From Paraburkholderia sp. (GTDB lineage: Bacteria > Pseudomonadota > Gammaproteobacteria > Burkholderiales > Burkholderiaceae): a stretch of 64,000 bases of DNA. Below, in pieces: positions 1 to 8,038 of the stretch. The DNA lies in NCBI RefSeq assembly GCF_028283785.1, contig NZ_JAPWKB010000015.1:62001-126000 (forward strand), read 5' to 3'. The notes under the pieces are model-generated. The model was not told the DNA's origin and made no database searches. It worked only from the letters and a program-made list of their open reading frames with translations. The stretch's first letter is position 1, and every line of letters starts with the position of its first letter. The translations under genes and the position numbers were made by a program.

Positions 1-354
1 GGCAACCGACCGGTGAAAGCCATTGAGGCCTGGATCTCCCTGATCCACCTGCAACACGCGTGTCGCGATGGACTGAAGCACGGCCTGACATACCGCTTGC
101 GGCGAATCATGGATTCCCGTCAACAGATCGGGGTCCGCGAGTGCTGTCCGCAAGTTCCCTTCCATCAGGTCACTACGGGAATCGCTCCTCAACTGAATGT
201 TACTCACGACCGTGCCGCAAGCGATCACGAGTAAAACACCGACCCATGACGTCAGAAACATCATGGGAACGAACTTCCAGAACATGCTGGTTCGCCAGCG
301 TCCAATCCAAGAAAGGGTTCGCCGCCCAGTGGGCTTATCCGACGCGTGAATCAA
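1..354 (-). CDS. Membrane protein, N-terminal part (runs off left edge)
   Basis: An open reading frame on the minus strand enters from the left edge, so only its N-terminal part is present. I place the start at a TTG (354-352) because AGGGAG lies 8 nt upstream; the first in-frame ATG is at 285. The product has a short basic N-terminus, one strong hydrophobic segment around residues 24-45, then a polar, Asp- and Gln-rich region that would face the periplasm. This resembles the N-terminal half of a membrane-anchored sensor or signalling enzyme, but the diagnostic domain lies outside the window, so no function is assigned. The start codon is uncertain. Confidence 0.45.
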   Translation of the reverse strand, partial: MIHASDKPTGRRTLSWIGRWRTSMFWKFVPMMFLTSWVGVLLVIACGTVVSNIQLRSDSRSDLMEGNLRTALADPDLLTGIHDSPQAVCQAVLQSIATRVLQVDQGDPGLNGFHRSVA

Positions 355-902
355 TACTCATGCTCCCTAAGTCCACTTTCGTGGCGCTGCGCTTGACGGG
401 TAGTCGAGATGACCGCCGAAAATCGCGAAGTATAGCGTTCACTGTTGCGTTACGAATCTATCGGTAATCCGCGGCAAGTCCACCTGTTCCGCGTTGGATC
501 ACCGGTCAGGCCGCCCCTTATTCGCCGCGAGTTCACGCGCAGAAAGCTTCGTCTAGTTCTAAAGTCGCAGTGTCATATTGGTCTTTAGACGGGCTCAGGC
601 ATCGCTCTTAGGCGAATGCCAAAGAAGCCTTTCGCCTGATTCGGCGCACGAGGCTTCTGACTAATATGCTCTAGCGCCTCGTCAGGCCATTACGGCGCGT
701 CAGGAATGGGTGAGTTGAGCATGTTTGTCTACCGGCCCAACGGGGACAGCACTCACGTGATCCCTCTTCAATCGGCTCTAGAGCAGTCGCCATGATGAAC
801 GAAACATGTGGTAAGCATCGGCGCTGCGTGCGTAGTTCCCGACGACCGCATTTTCCCCGATCCGGAATCCGCCCACTCAATTAACGAAGAGTAAGTATTT
901 CA
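355..902. other. Intergenic region, no convincing gene
   Basis: About 550 bases between the divergently oriented left-edge gene and the MipA-type gene. Short open frames on both strands lack ribosome-binding sites and have no recognisable composition. The base composition is less GC-rich than the flanks. It probably holds promoters for both neighbours, but I see no clear operator or terminator. Confidence 0.5.
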
Positions 903-1730
903 ATGCCGATTCCCAAAAAAGTTATGCGATCCGCCGCGATTGCCACGTCCCTGTTCGTCTGCATCTCCGCTCAGGCGGCCGATGCCGTCGGCAACGATGC
1001 GCCTTACGCGTTTAGCGATACGTGGCACTTCAACCTGGGAATGGGCGTGATGAGCGTGCCGAAATATCCGGGTGCAAGCGACCGGAAATTCCAGGTGGCG
1101 CCGATTGGCGGGGCGACGTATGGCCGGTTCTTTTTCGGCGCGTCGGATGCATCGCCTACGGTCCCGTTTGGTGCGGGCATGTACTTCTACCGCGATCAGC
1201 ACTGGCAAGCCGGTGTCGTCCTGTCTTACGACCTGTTCAGCCCTCGGGACGAATCGGACGACGAGACCAGACTGCACGGACTCGGCGACGTGAAGAAGAC
1301 CGCACACGCGGCGCTGTTCGGCCGCTATAGCCGCGACTGGTATGCGTTCTCGGCGTCGGTGGCGACAGACATCGCGGGCAAGCATGAAGGCACGCAGATC
1401 CGCCTGGGTGCGGAAGCGAAGTTTCCGGTTACCCGGCAACTCATGCTGACAGCCGGTCCGAGTATCCGTTGGAGCAGTAGCACGTACAACCAGACGTTCT
1501 ATGGCGTAGACGCCGCTCAAAGCGTTGCTTCCGGACGTGCGCAATACAACCCCGGCGCGGGCATCAGCGACATCAATTTTTCGGTCGGCGCAATGTATCG
1601 GCTCACGAGCAAGTGGACGATGGGCGCGCGGATCGGCGAATCGTATTTGCCGACACGCGTCAGTGATAGTCCGATCGTCGGGAAGAAGACCGAGTTCACC
1701 GGTGGCATCTTCGCGGGCTATTCGTTTTGA
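903..1730 (+). CDS. MipA/OmpV family outer membrane protein
   Basis: A 275-residue protein with a signal peptide of about 25 residues (basic start, hydrophobic core, cleavage near SAQA-AD). The rest alternates Gly and aromatic residues in amphipathic beta strands and ends in Phe (GYSF), as outer-membrane barrels do. The N-terminal GMGVMSVPKYPGASD-like stretch and the overall length match the MipA/OmpV family. MipA in E. coli binds the lytic transglycosylase MltA, but most members have no defined role. The gene stands alone, followed 60 bases later by a small lipoprotein gene. Family call is confident; function is not. Confidence 0.9.
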   Translation: MPIPKKVMRSAAIATSLFVCISAQAADAVGNDAPYAFSDTWHFNLGMGVMSVPKYPGASDRKFQVAPIGGATYGRFFFGASDASPTVPFGAGMYFYRDQHWQAGVVLSYDLFSPRDESDDETRLHGLGDVKKTAHAALFGRYSRDWYAFSASVATDIAGKHEGTQIRLGAEAKFPVTRQLMLTAGPSIRWSSSTYNQTFYGVDAAQSVASGRAQYNPGAGISDINFSVGAMYRLTSKWTMGARIGESYLPTRVSDSPIVGKKTEFTGGIFAGYSF

Positions 1731-1790
1731 TCGGCGACCGATCGAACGGGCGAAGCAATAACCAGCAATGAATGAAATGGAAGAACGGAT

Positions 1791-1967
1791 ATGAACTCGC
1801 TTCGACAGCACCGGACAATCTTGCGGGAAGTCGTGATCGTGACTGCGTTGGTCGGCTGCCTGAACATGCAAGGTTGCGCGTCCACTGCCGGGACGTTAGC
1901 GCTAGGTGCAGGCATCGGCGCGGTTGGCGCGATCGCAGGACTCGCATGTGCGATTGGTTGCCAGTAA
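1791..1967 (+). CDS. Small glycine-zipper lipoprotein, 58 aa
   Basis: A 58-codon frame starts at ATG 1791 with GGAAGA a few bases upstream and stops at TAA 1965-1967. The N-terminus has basic residues, a hydrophobic stretch and a lipobox-like LVGC around residues 22-25 (a second Cys follows in MQGC). The C-terminal half is a Gly/Ala-rich hydrophobic segment with small-residue spacing like a glycine zipper. That pattern is usual for small outer-membrane lipoproteins of the entericidin or osmotic-stress type, but I cannot assign a family. It lies just downstream of the MipA-like gene and may be co-transcribed. Confidence 0.5.
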   Translation: MNSLRQHRTILREVVIVTALVGCLNMQGCASTAGTLALGAGIGAVGAIAGLACAIGCQ

Positions 1968-2022
1968 CGGTCCGGACCCACACGACCACCGCACACCCGC
2001 CGCACCACCACCGACGACGACG

Positions 2023-2241
2023 ATGGACAACGAAGACTGCGACCGTTCCGCCCGGTCAATGACGGATGAAGCGGTGTTGTTACAACAACGCGTGGCCGCG
2101 CTTCGCAAAGCACAAGGCAAGCTCAACCCGGCCGATTGCGAACCGGGAACGCACGCATTCGAACAAGTCGTGGACGATTACGTAGACGATCTGGTCAACG
2201 AGATTTTCCGGACCGTGACGTATCTATTGCCTCGCAGGTAA
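2023..2241 (+). CDS. Small conserved-type protein, 72 aa (paralogue at 61.1 kb)
   Basis: A short acidic protein with the segment QGKLNPADCEPGTHAF in its middle. A second gene in this window, at 61102-61347 on the other strand, has nearly the same core (QGKLNPQDCEPGTPAF) followed by a similar acidic helix. Conservation of this core between two copies supports real coding. There is no signal peptide and no membrane segment. The start is uncertain: ATG 2023 lacks a good ribosome-binding site, and ATG 2059 is possible. Function unknown. Confidence 0.55.
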   Translation: MDNEDCDRSARSMTDEAVLLQQRVAALRKAQGKLNPADCEPGTHAFEQVVDDYVDDLVNEIFRTVTYLLPRR

Positions 2242-2275
2242 TTGCGTCATCTCGCTCTTCATCGATCACTCGCCA

Positions 2276-2782
2276 ATGCGACTCGCTACACTCAGATATT
2301 TTCGCCGGACGAACGCCTATTCACAGCGAGGCTCCACTGCAAAGGGAATTTCTGCACTGGCATTGATCGCAGTCGCGCTGAGCGGCTGTGCGTCAAACAA
2401 TCAGGCGACGACCTATGCGAGTGGCGACCCCGTATCGCTGCAACACGTATGCGTGCTGCTGAATCCGGATGTCTTCGACGGCGATTTCGTTTCGTCGCTC
2501 CAGATCGCATTGCTGGTACGAGGAATCTCGTCGGGTCTGTTTAGACAAGGAACCGAACCGGCGACGTGCAGTACCTCGCTCTCGTATAGCGCGCAAGTGA
2601 ACGTTACGGGCTCGAGCATGAGTTGGCCTGTGATCGATCTTGTGTTGAGTCAGCAGGGCCGCGTCGTTGCGTCGGTCCATTACGAATCGCATAGTTCGAA
2701 AGGCTCGCAGCGTCCGGTGCAGAAACTGTCTGCGTTGATCGAAAAGATCACGCTACCGCAGACCGACACACGCGAGCCGTAA
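2276..2782 (+). CDS. Putative lipoprotein, 168 aa
   Basis: The N-terminus carries basic residues followed by a hydrophobic stretch ending in ALSGC, a good lipobox at about residues 35-38, so the mature protein is probably lipid-anchored. The mature part is about 130 residues, contains two further Cys residues that could form a disulfide, and is predicted to be mixed beta strand. Its composition recalls small Sbal_3080-type lipoproteins, but that is only an impression. It converges on the GntR gene with a 26-base gap. Role unknown. Confidence 0.65.
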   Translation: MRLATLRYFRRTNAYSQRGSTAKGISALALIAVALSGCASNNQATTYASGDPVSLQHVCVLLNPDVFDGDFVSSLQIALLVRGISSGLFRQGTEPATCSTSLSYSAQVNVTGSSMSWPVIDLVLSQQGRVVASVHYESHSSKGSQRPVQKLSALIEKITLPQTDTREP

Positions 2783-2808
2783 GCGCCGCGTGATTGCGCA
2801 CGGCGGCT

Positions 2809-3606
2809 TCACGACACGAACGGCAACTTGCTGTCGCGCGCTTCGGCCAGCATCGACAGCGTAATCTTGCGCACTTCCAGCTTGCTCTGCGTGACATGCG
2901 CGCGCAGCAAAATCACCGCTTCCGTCAGACGGTTGCGTTCGATCAGATTCAGCATGGTCGCGTGTTCGTCGTAAGTCGCGCTGGTCCGGTGCGGCTTCAG
3001 AAAATCCAGCCGCCGCACGATCCGGATCCGCTCCGTGACTTCGTTATGCACGCGCAGCATTTCCGCATTACCGGTTGCCGCGACCAGTTGACGGTGGAAG
3101 TTTTCGTCCATGCCGAACATCACGACCGGATCGGTTTCGCGCTGATCCGGCGCGACGCACCACACCGCCTTGAGCGCGTCGAGCGTTGCGTGCGAAATAT
3201 CGCCGCCGCTCGGCAAGCGCTCCACGGCCGCGACTTCCAGCACGATCCGCAAGTCGTAGAGCTGGTCGAGCTGGTCGAAGTTGATCGGCGCGACCTTCCA
3301 GCCGCGCCGGAAGCCGACTTCCAGATAGCCCTCGCGCTGCAAGCGGAACAGGCCGTCGCGCATCGGTGTGCGCGACACGCCGTAGTGTTGCGCGATGCCG
3401 CTCTCCGAGAAACGGTCGCCCGGAAACAGCCGGAAATTGAAGATGTCGCTCTTGAGCTTCTGATACACCTGTTCGGCCAGCGGGTTCGCCGCGCTCGGCG
3501 CGGCAGGCGCGGGCGCCGCGCCGGTCGTCGCGTCGCTGTCCGTCTGACGTTTCTTCCCGCTCACCGCGTGGCGCGTGTCAATCGGCTCGCCCGGTGTGTC
3601 GTTCAT
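2809..3606 (-). CDS. GntR-family (FCD/FadR type) regulator of the ureide operon
   Basis: A 265-residue regulator. After a Pro/Ala-rich N-terminal tail of about 45 residues comes a winged-helix GntR domain (GDRFSESGIAQHYGVSRTPMRDGL) and then an all-helical FCD ligand domain with metal-ligand-type residues (FHRQLVAATGN, RAH near the end). GGGGGA lies upstream of the ATG. It is the last gene of a nine-gene minus-strand operon, 35 bases after the atzH-like gene, so it most likely senses a ureide or breakdown product and controls this operon. The ligand is unknown. A TTGTATTCAA-type palindrome upstream of the first gene is the best operator candidate. Confidence 0.92.
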   Translation of the reverse strand: MNDTPGEPIDTRHAVSGKKRQTDSDATTGAAPAPAAPSAANPLAEQVYQKLKSDIFNFRLFPGDRFSESGIAQHYGVSRTPMRDGLFRLQREGYLEVGFRRGWKVAPINFDQLDQLYDLRIVLEVAAVERLPSGGDISHATLDALKAVWCVAPDQRETDPVVMFGMDENFHRQLVAATGNAEMLRVHNEVTERIRIVRRLDFLKPHRTSATYDEHATMLNLIERNRLTEAVILLRAHVTQSKLEVRKITLSMLAEARDSKLPFVS

Positions 3607-3641
3607 GCTGAATCCCCCTTGTTCTTATCATTATCGGCCTT

Positions 3642-4049
3642 TCAGCAATTCGGAATCAGGCTGACATGCGCGGCGACGATTTTCCAGCCGTCGGTTTCGT
3701 TGAGCCTGGCCCAGGTTTGCATCTGACGGCCGCGCAGATCGGTGCCGTCGCTGGTGAATTCGGTGCTGACGGTGGCGAAATCCGCACCGAACGTCGTCAC
3801 CACCGTGCGATGCAGCACGCGCGACGCGGGCACCGGCGCGGCCTGCGCGCGCCACGCGCGAACCGCTGCGCCGCCATGCTGTATCTCCGCGATACCGTAG
3901 CGCACCGTTTCGTCGCGATCCCAGAACAGCGCGTCCATCGCCGCGACGTCGTTGTCGATCAGCGCGCGTTCGTAAGCGGCGAACAGCGCCGAAACTTCCG
4001 CCACGATGTCGGGCCGGTTCACGTCCATCGTCAACTCACGGTCTGCCAT
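3642..4049 (-). CDS. AtzH/HpxZ-like protein (DUF3225)
   Basis: A 135-residue NTF2/SnoaL-fold protein with the hallmarks of the AtzH/HpxZ family: an N-terminal helix with ALIDNDVAAMDALFW, then VRYGIAEIQHG, and a C-terminal WKIVAAHVS. The start ATG overlaps the stop of the preceding cysteine hydrolase gene (TAATG), so the two are translationally coupled. AtzH is linked to cyanuric-acid catabolism in Pseudomonas, where it is reported to act on dicarboxyurea-type intermediates leading to allophanate; HpxZ occurs in oxalurate clusters. Here it sits with biuret and allophanate hydrolases but without atzE or atzG, so a role in clearing carboxylated ureide side-products is inference. Confidence 0.85.
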   Translation of the reverse strand: MADRELTMDVNRPDIVAEVSALFAAYERALIDNDVAAMDALFWDRDETVRYGIAEIQHGGAAVRAWRAQAAPVPASRVLHRTVVTTFGADFATVSTEFTSDGTDLRGRQMQTWARLNETDGWKIVAAHVSLIPNC

Positions 4050-4720
4050 TACGCCTGCGCCCTGCTTTGCGTCAGCGCCGACAACGGCGCGGTCCATCCC
4101 ACGATTCCGCCTTGCGAACGCACCATATCGAGCGTCGCCTGTCTGAACGCCGGAAAATAACTCGCGGTAGCATCTTCGATCAACAGGCAGTCGTAGCCGC
4201 GATCGTTCGCTTCGCGCATCGACGTCTGCACGCACACTTCGGTCGTCACGCCTGCAAACACCAGATGCGTGATCTGACGCTCCGCGAGTTCGCTGCCCAG
4301 ATGCGTCGCATAAAACGCGCCTTTGCCGGGCTTGTCGATCACGATTTCACCGGCGGCAGGTTCGAGTGCATCGACGATCGCATTCCCCGGTTCGCCGCGG
4401 ATCAGGATGCGGCCCATCGGACCATCGTCGCCGATCCGCGCATTCGGCGCGCCACGCAGACGCTTGGCCGGCGGACAGTCGGACAGATCCGCCGCGTGCG
4501 ATTCGCGCGTATGCACGACGAGCCAGCCGCTGCGGCGCGCGTGATCGATCAGCGCGGCCACCGTCGGCACGATCTCCGCGAGCAGCGACACATCGTTACC
4601 CAACGACTCGCCGAAACCGCCCGGTTCGATAAAGTCGCGCTGCATGTCGATCACGATCAAGGCCGTTTTCGACGGCTCGAACGTGAACGGCCCCGGTTGC
4701 GCATCGATGGTGACTGTCAT
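4049..4720 (-). CDS. Isochorismatase-like cysteine hydrolase, candidate triuret hydrolase
   Basis: A 223-residue member of the isochorismatase-like cysteine hydrolases with the expected triad: Asp25 (VIDMQRDF), Lys130 (IDKPGKGAF) and Cys163 (GVTTEVCVQT). ATG 4720 is chosen because GGGG lies about 8 nt upstream; the longer frame adds ten poorly placed residues. It shares the IDKPGKG and TTxVCVxTxMREANDRG blocks with biuret hydrolase, encoded two genes upstream in the same operon. Known triuret hydrolase TrtA belongs to the same family and feeds the biuret pathway, so this is a reasonable candidate for the triuret step. Another ureide or amide substrate cannot be excluded. Confidence 0.88.
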   Translation of the reverse strand: MTVTIDAQPGPFTFEPSKTALIVIDMQRDFIEPGGFGESLGNDVSLLAEIVPTVAALIDHARRSGWLVVHTRESHAADLSDCPPAKRLRGAPNARIGDDGPMGRILIRGEPGNAIVDALEPAAGEIVIDKPGKGAFYATHLGSELAERQITHLVFAGVTTEVCVQTSMREANDRGYDCLLIEDATASYFPAFRQATLDMVRSQGGIVGWTAPLSALTQSRAQA

Positions 4721-4766
4721 TGTGTTTTCCCCTTTTTTAGCGAAATTCAACGCGGCGCGCAGCGAC

Positions 4767-6380
4767 TCATTGCACCGCCTCGTTGAATGGACTGTGCGCG
4801 TGACCCTGTCGTTGCGCGCCGGTGTCGCCGTGACCGGCCATATGTTGACCGAGCACGGTGCGATCCGCGATCACCGCAGGCGTTTCGAACACCAGTTCGC
4901 CCTCGGCGATCACGACGATCCGGTCCGCGAGTTCGAGCAGTTCGTCGAGGTCTTCGCTGACCAGCAACACCGCCGCGCCCGCAGCGCGCGCCGCCATCAG
5001 ACGCGCATGAATATCCGCGACGGATGCGAAATCCAGCCCGAACACCGGATTCGCGACGATCAGCACATCGACCGGCTGACCGAGTTCGCGCGCAAGCACC
5101 GCGCGCTGCACGTTGCCGCCCGACAAGGTGCCGATCGCGCGTTCCGGAACCGGTGGACGCACGTTGAAATCCGCGATCAGTTCGGTTGCGCGCCGACGCA
5201 TCGCGCGACGATCGAGCCACCATCCGCCGCGCCGCAACGGCGCGCGATCGAAGTCGCGCAGCGCGAGATTTTGCGCGACGCTCATCCCCGCCACGCACGC
5301 GTTTTTCAGCGGCTCCTCGGGAATCGCAAACACGCGGCGCCGGGTCATTTCGTCACGCGTGGCCGAATACGGCGCACCGGCAACGCGCATATCGCCCGCC
5401 TTCACACGACGCTGACCCACCAGCGCTTCCACCAGTTCTTTTTGTCCGTTGCCCGACACCCCCGCCAGCCCGAGTATTTCGCCCGACCGCACACTCAGCG
5501 ACGCATGCTTGACTGCCGTATGACCGCGATCGTCGTCGATCGACACACCGCGCATTTCGAGGCGGACTTGCGCGGCTTCCGCGACCGGCTTGCGCGCGAC
5601 GCGCTGTTCTTTCACCGCCGTCATCACCTTCGTATCGCGGGTTTCCGCCGCGCCCATCATCCAGCCCGCGAGTTCGTCGCGGCTCGTGTTCTCGACCGCG
5701 CACGAGCCGACTTGCCGGCCTTTGCGCAACACCGTCACGTCGTCCGCATACGCCATCACCTCGCGGAATTTGTGCGTGATCATCAGCACGGTCAACTCGC
5801 CGCGCGACGTCAACTCGCGCATCAAACCCAGCACTTCGTCGGCTTCCTGCGGCGTCAGCACCGACGTCGGTTCGTCGAGAATCAGAAAGCGCTGGCGCAG
5901 ATAAAGCTGCTTCAGAATTTCGAGCTTCTGCTTTTCACCGGCGGCAAGCATGGACACGGGCGTATCGAGCGGCAAGCGAAACGGCATGCTCTGCATGAAT
6001 GCGGTCAATCCATCGCGCTCCGTTTTCCAGTCGATTTTCCACGGCAGGTTGCCGCGCGCCAGCAGCAGGTTTTCTTCGACGGACAAGCCTGCCGCCAGCG
6101 TGAAATGCTGGTACACCATGCCGATACCGAGCGCCTGCGCATCGCGCGGCGACGCGATCCGCACTTCGCGGTCGTCGGCGGTGATCTGGCCGTCGTCGAG
6201 CACGCCGTAACCGACCAGTCCTTTGACGAGGGTACTTTTGCCCGCGCCGTTCTCGCCGAGCAGCGCGTGTACCGTGCCCGGCGCAACCTTGATCGACACG
6301 TGATCGAGTGCACGGAATGCGCCGAACGATTTGCTCGCGTTCAGCACTTCGACGCCCAATGCCTTCGGAGCGGCGCCCAT
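4767..6380 (-). CDS. BMP-type ABC importer ATP-binding protein (two NBDs)
   Basis: A 537-residue protein with two nucleotide-binding domains in tandem, as in sugar and nucleoside (BMP/YufO-type) importers. The first has Walker A GENGAGKST, signature-like LAAGEKQK and Walker B LILDEPTS. The second has a degenerate P-loop GVSGNGQKE, signature LSGGNVQRAV, and an altered Walker B (LIVANPVFGLD) lacking the catalytic Glu, which is normal for the second half in this subfamily. ATG 6380 follows the biuH stop by one base (TGACATG). With the two permeases and the BMP-type binding protein it forms a complete importer, probably for biuret or related ureides. Confidence 0.92.
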   Translation of the reverse strand: MGAAPKALGVEVLNASKSFGAFRALDHVSIKVAPGTVHALLGENGAGKSTLVKGLVGYGVLDDGQITADDREVRIASPRDAQALGIGMVYQHFTLAAGLSVEENLLLARGNLPWKIDWKTERDGLTAFMQSMPFRLPLDTPVSMLAAGEKQKLEILKQLYLRQRFLILDEPTSVLTPQEADEVLGLMRELTSRGELTVLMITHKFREVMAYADDVTVLRKGRQVGSCAVENTSRDELAGWMMGAAETRDTKVMTAVKEQRVARKPVAEAAQVRLEMRGVSIDDDRGHTAVKHASLSVRSGEILGLAGVSGNGQKELVEALVGQRRVKAGDMRVAGAPYSATRDEMTRRRVFAIPEEPLKNACVAGMSVAQNLALRDFDRAPLRRGGWWLDRRAMRRRATELIADFNVRPPVPERAIGTLSGGNVQRAVLARELGQPVDVLIVANPVFGLDFASVADIHARLMAARAAGAAVLLVSEDLDELLELADRIVVIAEGELVFETPAVIADRTVLGQHMAGHGDTGAQRQGHAHSPFNEAVQ

Positions 6381-6381
6381 G

Positions 6382-7074
6382 TCAGCCGCCCAGCGTGGCA
6401 AGCAGCGACGGCGAGTCGGACACCGCGCCGAACACACCGCCCTGCATCGTGATCATATGGAGTGCGGCGTCGTGGTTGCTTTTATCCGTCGCGCCGCAGC
6501 AGTCGGCCAGCACCGTGCATTCGAAACCGCGGTCGTTCGCTTCGCGCATCGTCGTATGCACGCACACGTCGGTCGTGATGCCGGTCAAAATCAGGTTGAC
6601 GATGCCGCGCGTGCGCAGGATCAGTTCGAGATCGGTCGCGCAGAACGAGCCTTTGCCCGGCTTGTCGATCACCACTTCGCCCGGCAGCGGCGCCAGTTCG
6701 TCGATGATCTCCCAGCCCGGTTCGCCGCGCACGAGAATCTTGCCGCAGGGTCCGTCGTCGCCGATTCCCACGCCGCCGGTGCCCGCTCGACGGCTGCGCC
6801 ACCGCTTGTTCGCCGGCAGATCCGACAGGTCGGGCCGATGCCCTTCGCGGGTATGGATGATCGTGAAACCTTGCGCGCGCATCGTCGTCAGCACGCGTTT
6901 GATCGGCTCGATCGGCGCGCGCGTCATCGACAGGTCGTAACCCATCTTGTCGACATAGCCGCCGATTCCGCAGAAATCGATCTGCATGTCGATGATGACG
7001 AGCGCGGTGTTGTCGGGGCGCAGATTGCCGTCGAACGGCCACGGATACGGCTTCGCTTCGATATATCGGTTCAT
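6382..7074 (-). CDS. biuH: Biuret amidohydrolase BiuH
   Basis: A 230-residue cysteine hydrolase that closely resembles the Rhizobium biuret hydrolase as I remember it: PYPWPFDGNLRPDNTAL at the start, then DMQIDFCGIGGYVDKMGYDL, REGHRPDLSDLPANKRWR, GEPGWEIIDEL and IDKPGKGSFCATDLEL. The triad is Asp29, Lys138 and Cys171 (GITTDVCVHT). It hydrolyses biuret to allophanate and ammonia, in the cytoplasm. A short Gly-rich insertion near residue 98 distinguishes it from the Rhizobium enzyme. Neighbours are an importer and allophanate hydrolase, which completes conversion to ammonia and CO2. GAGGAA upstream supports the ATG. Confidence 0.92.
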   Translation of the reverse strand: MNRYIEAKPYPWPFDGNLRPDNTALVIIDMQIDFCGIGGYVDKMGYDLSMTRAPIEPIKRVLTTMRAQGFTIIHTREGHRPDLSDLPANKRWRSRRAGTGGVGIGDDGPCGKILVRGEPGWEIIDELAPLPGEVVIDKPGKGSFCATDLELILRTRGIVNLILTGITTDVCVHTTMREANDRGFECTVLADCCGATDKSNHDAALHMITMQGGVFGAVSDSPSLLATLGG

Positions 7075-7111
7075 GGTCTCGGTTCCTCGATGACGTGAAT
7101 CTGGCAGGAGA

Positions 7112-8038
7112 TCAGCGCGTCAGGCTCAACTCGCCGGGTGCACCCGCGAGCGTGCGGTCCGGACGGCAATTGATAATCATGATGAAGAGCGTCAGCACGT
7201 ACGGCGCGGCGTTGTACAGGTAGTAGCCGCTCGTCACGCCGATCGACTGCAAGGCCGGTCCGAGCGCGCCCGCCGCGCCGAACAGCAACGCGGCCCACAG
7301 GCAGCGCACCGGTTGCCAGCGCGCGAAAATCACCAGCGCGACCGCCATTAGTCCCTGCCCGCTCGACAGCCCTTCGTTCCAGCTACCCGGATATACCAGC
7401 GACAGATACGCGCCGCCGACGCCCGCGAAGATGCCGCCCACCGCCGTCGCGGCGATACGGATGCGCACCAGCGGATAGCCCATCGCGCGTGCGGTTTCCG
7501 CGTGATCGCCGACCAGCCGCAGCGTCATGCCCCAGCGCGTGCTGCGCAAGCCCCAATGCAGCACGAACGACAGCACGACGCCGATCGCGAACAGCGGATT
7601 GATATGCAGCGCGTTATGCAGTTGCGGCGACGACGACCACGCGCCGAGATCGATCGACGGCAGCATCGGCGCTTGCGGTTCGATAAACGGTTTGCCGAGA
7701 TAGAACGCGAGACCCGTGCCGAGCAGCATCAACGCAATGCCGAACGCGATATCCGACACGCGCGGCAACGAGCAGACCAGACCGTGCAGGCAACCGAGCA
7801 ACAGTCCGACGCCGCCCGCCGCGACCACGCCCGCCCACGGCGAGCCGGTCAGATACGCGCCGGCATAGCCGCTCATCGCGCCGGACACGAGAATCCCTTC
7901 GAGACCGAGATTCACGCGGCCTCCTTTCTCGGTCAGACACTCGCCGAGGCTGACGAACAGATACGGCGTGCTGACGCGGATCGCGCCCGCGAACAGCGAC
8001 AGCAGCAGGATGACCACCGGTGAGTGCATGTCAGGCAT
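7112..8038 (-). CDS. BMP-type ABC importer permease (second)
   Basis: A 308-residue integral membrane protein with about eight hydrophobic segments and the conserved LTEKGGRVNLGLEGILVSGA block near residue 30, typical of the BPD_transp_2 permeases that pair with BMP binding proteins (YufQ type). I use ATG 8038 because CTGGAG lies 7 nt upstream, which makes it overlap the end of the first permease gene; a second ATG at 8029 is too far from that site. It forms the membrane channel with the preceding permease. Confidence 0.9.
   Translation of the reverse strand: MPDMHSPVVILLLSLFAGAIRVSTPYLFVSLGECLTEKGGRVNLGLEGILVSGAMSGYAGAYLTGSPWAGVVAAGGVGLLLGCLHGLVCSLPRVSDIAFGIALMLLGTGLAFYLGKPFIEPQAPMLPSIDLGAWSSSPQLHNALHINPLFAIGVVLSFVLHWGLRSTRWGMTLRLVGDHAETARAMGYPLVRIRIAATAVGGIFAGVGGAYLSLVYPGSWNEGLSSGQGLMAVALVIFARWQPVRCLWAALLFGAAGALGPALQSIGVTSGYYLYNAAPYVLTLFIMIINCRPDRTLAGAPGELSLTR

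Noticed and set aside
4644..6452. A 602-codon open frame on the plus strand opposite the ABC ATPase gene
   Set aside because: It is antisense to a well-supported ATPase and has Arg/His-rich composition typical of frames produced by high GC bias. No domain or ribosome-binding site.
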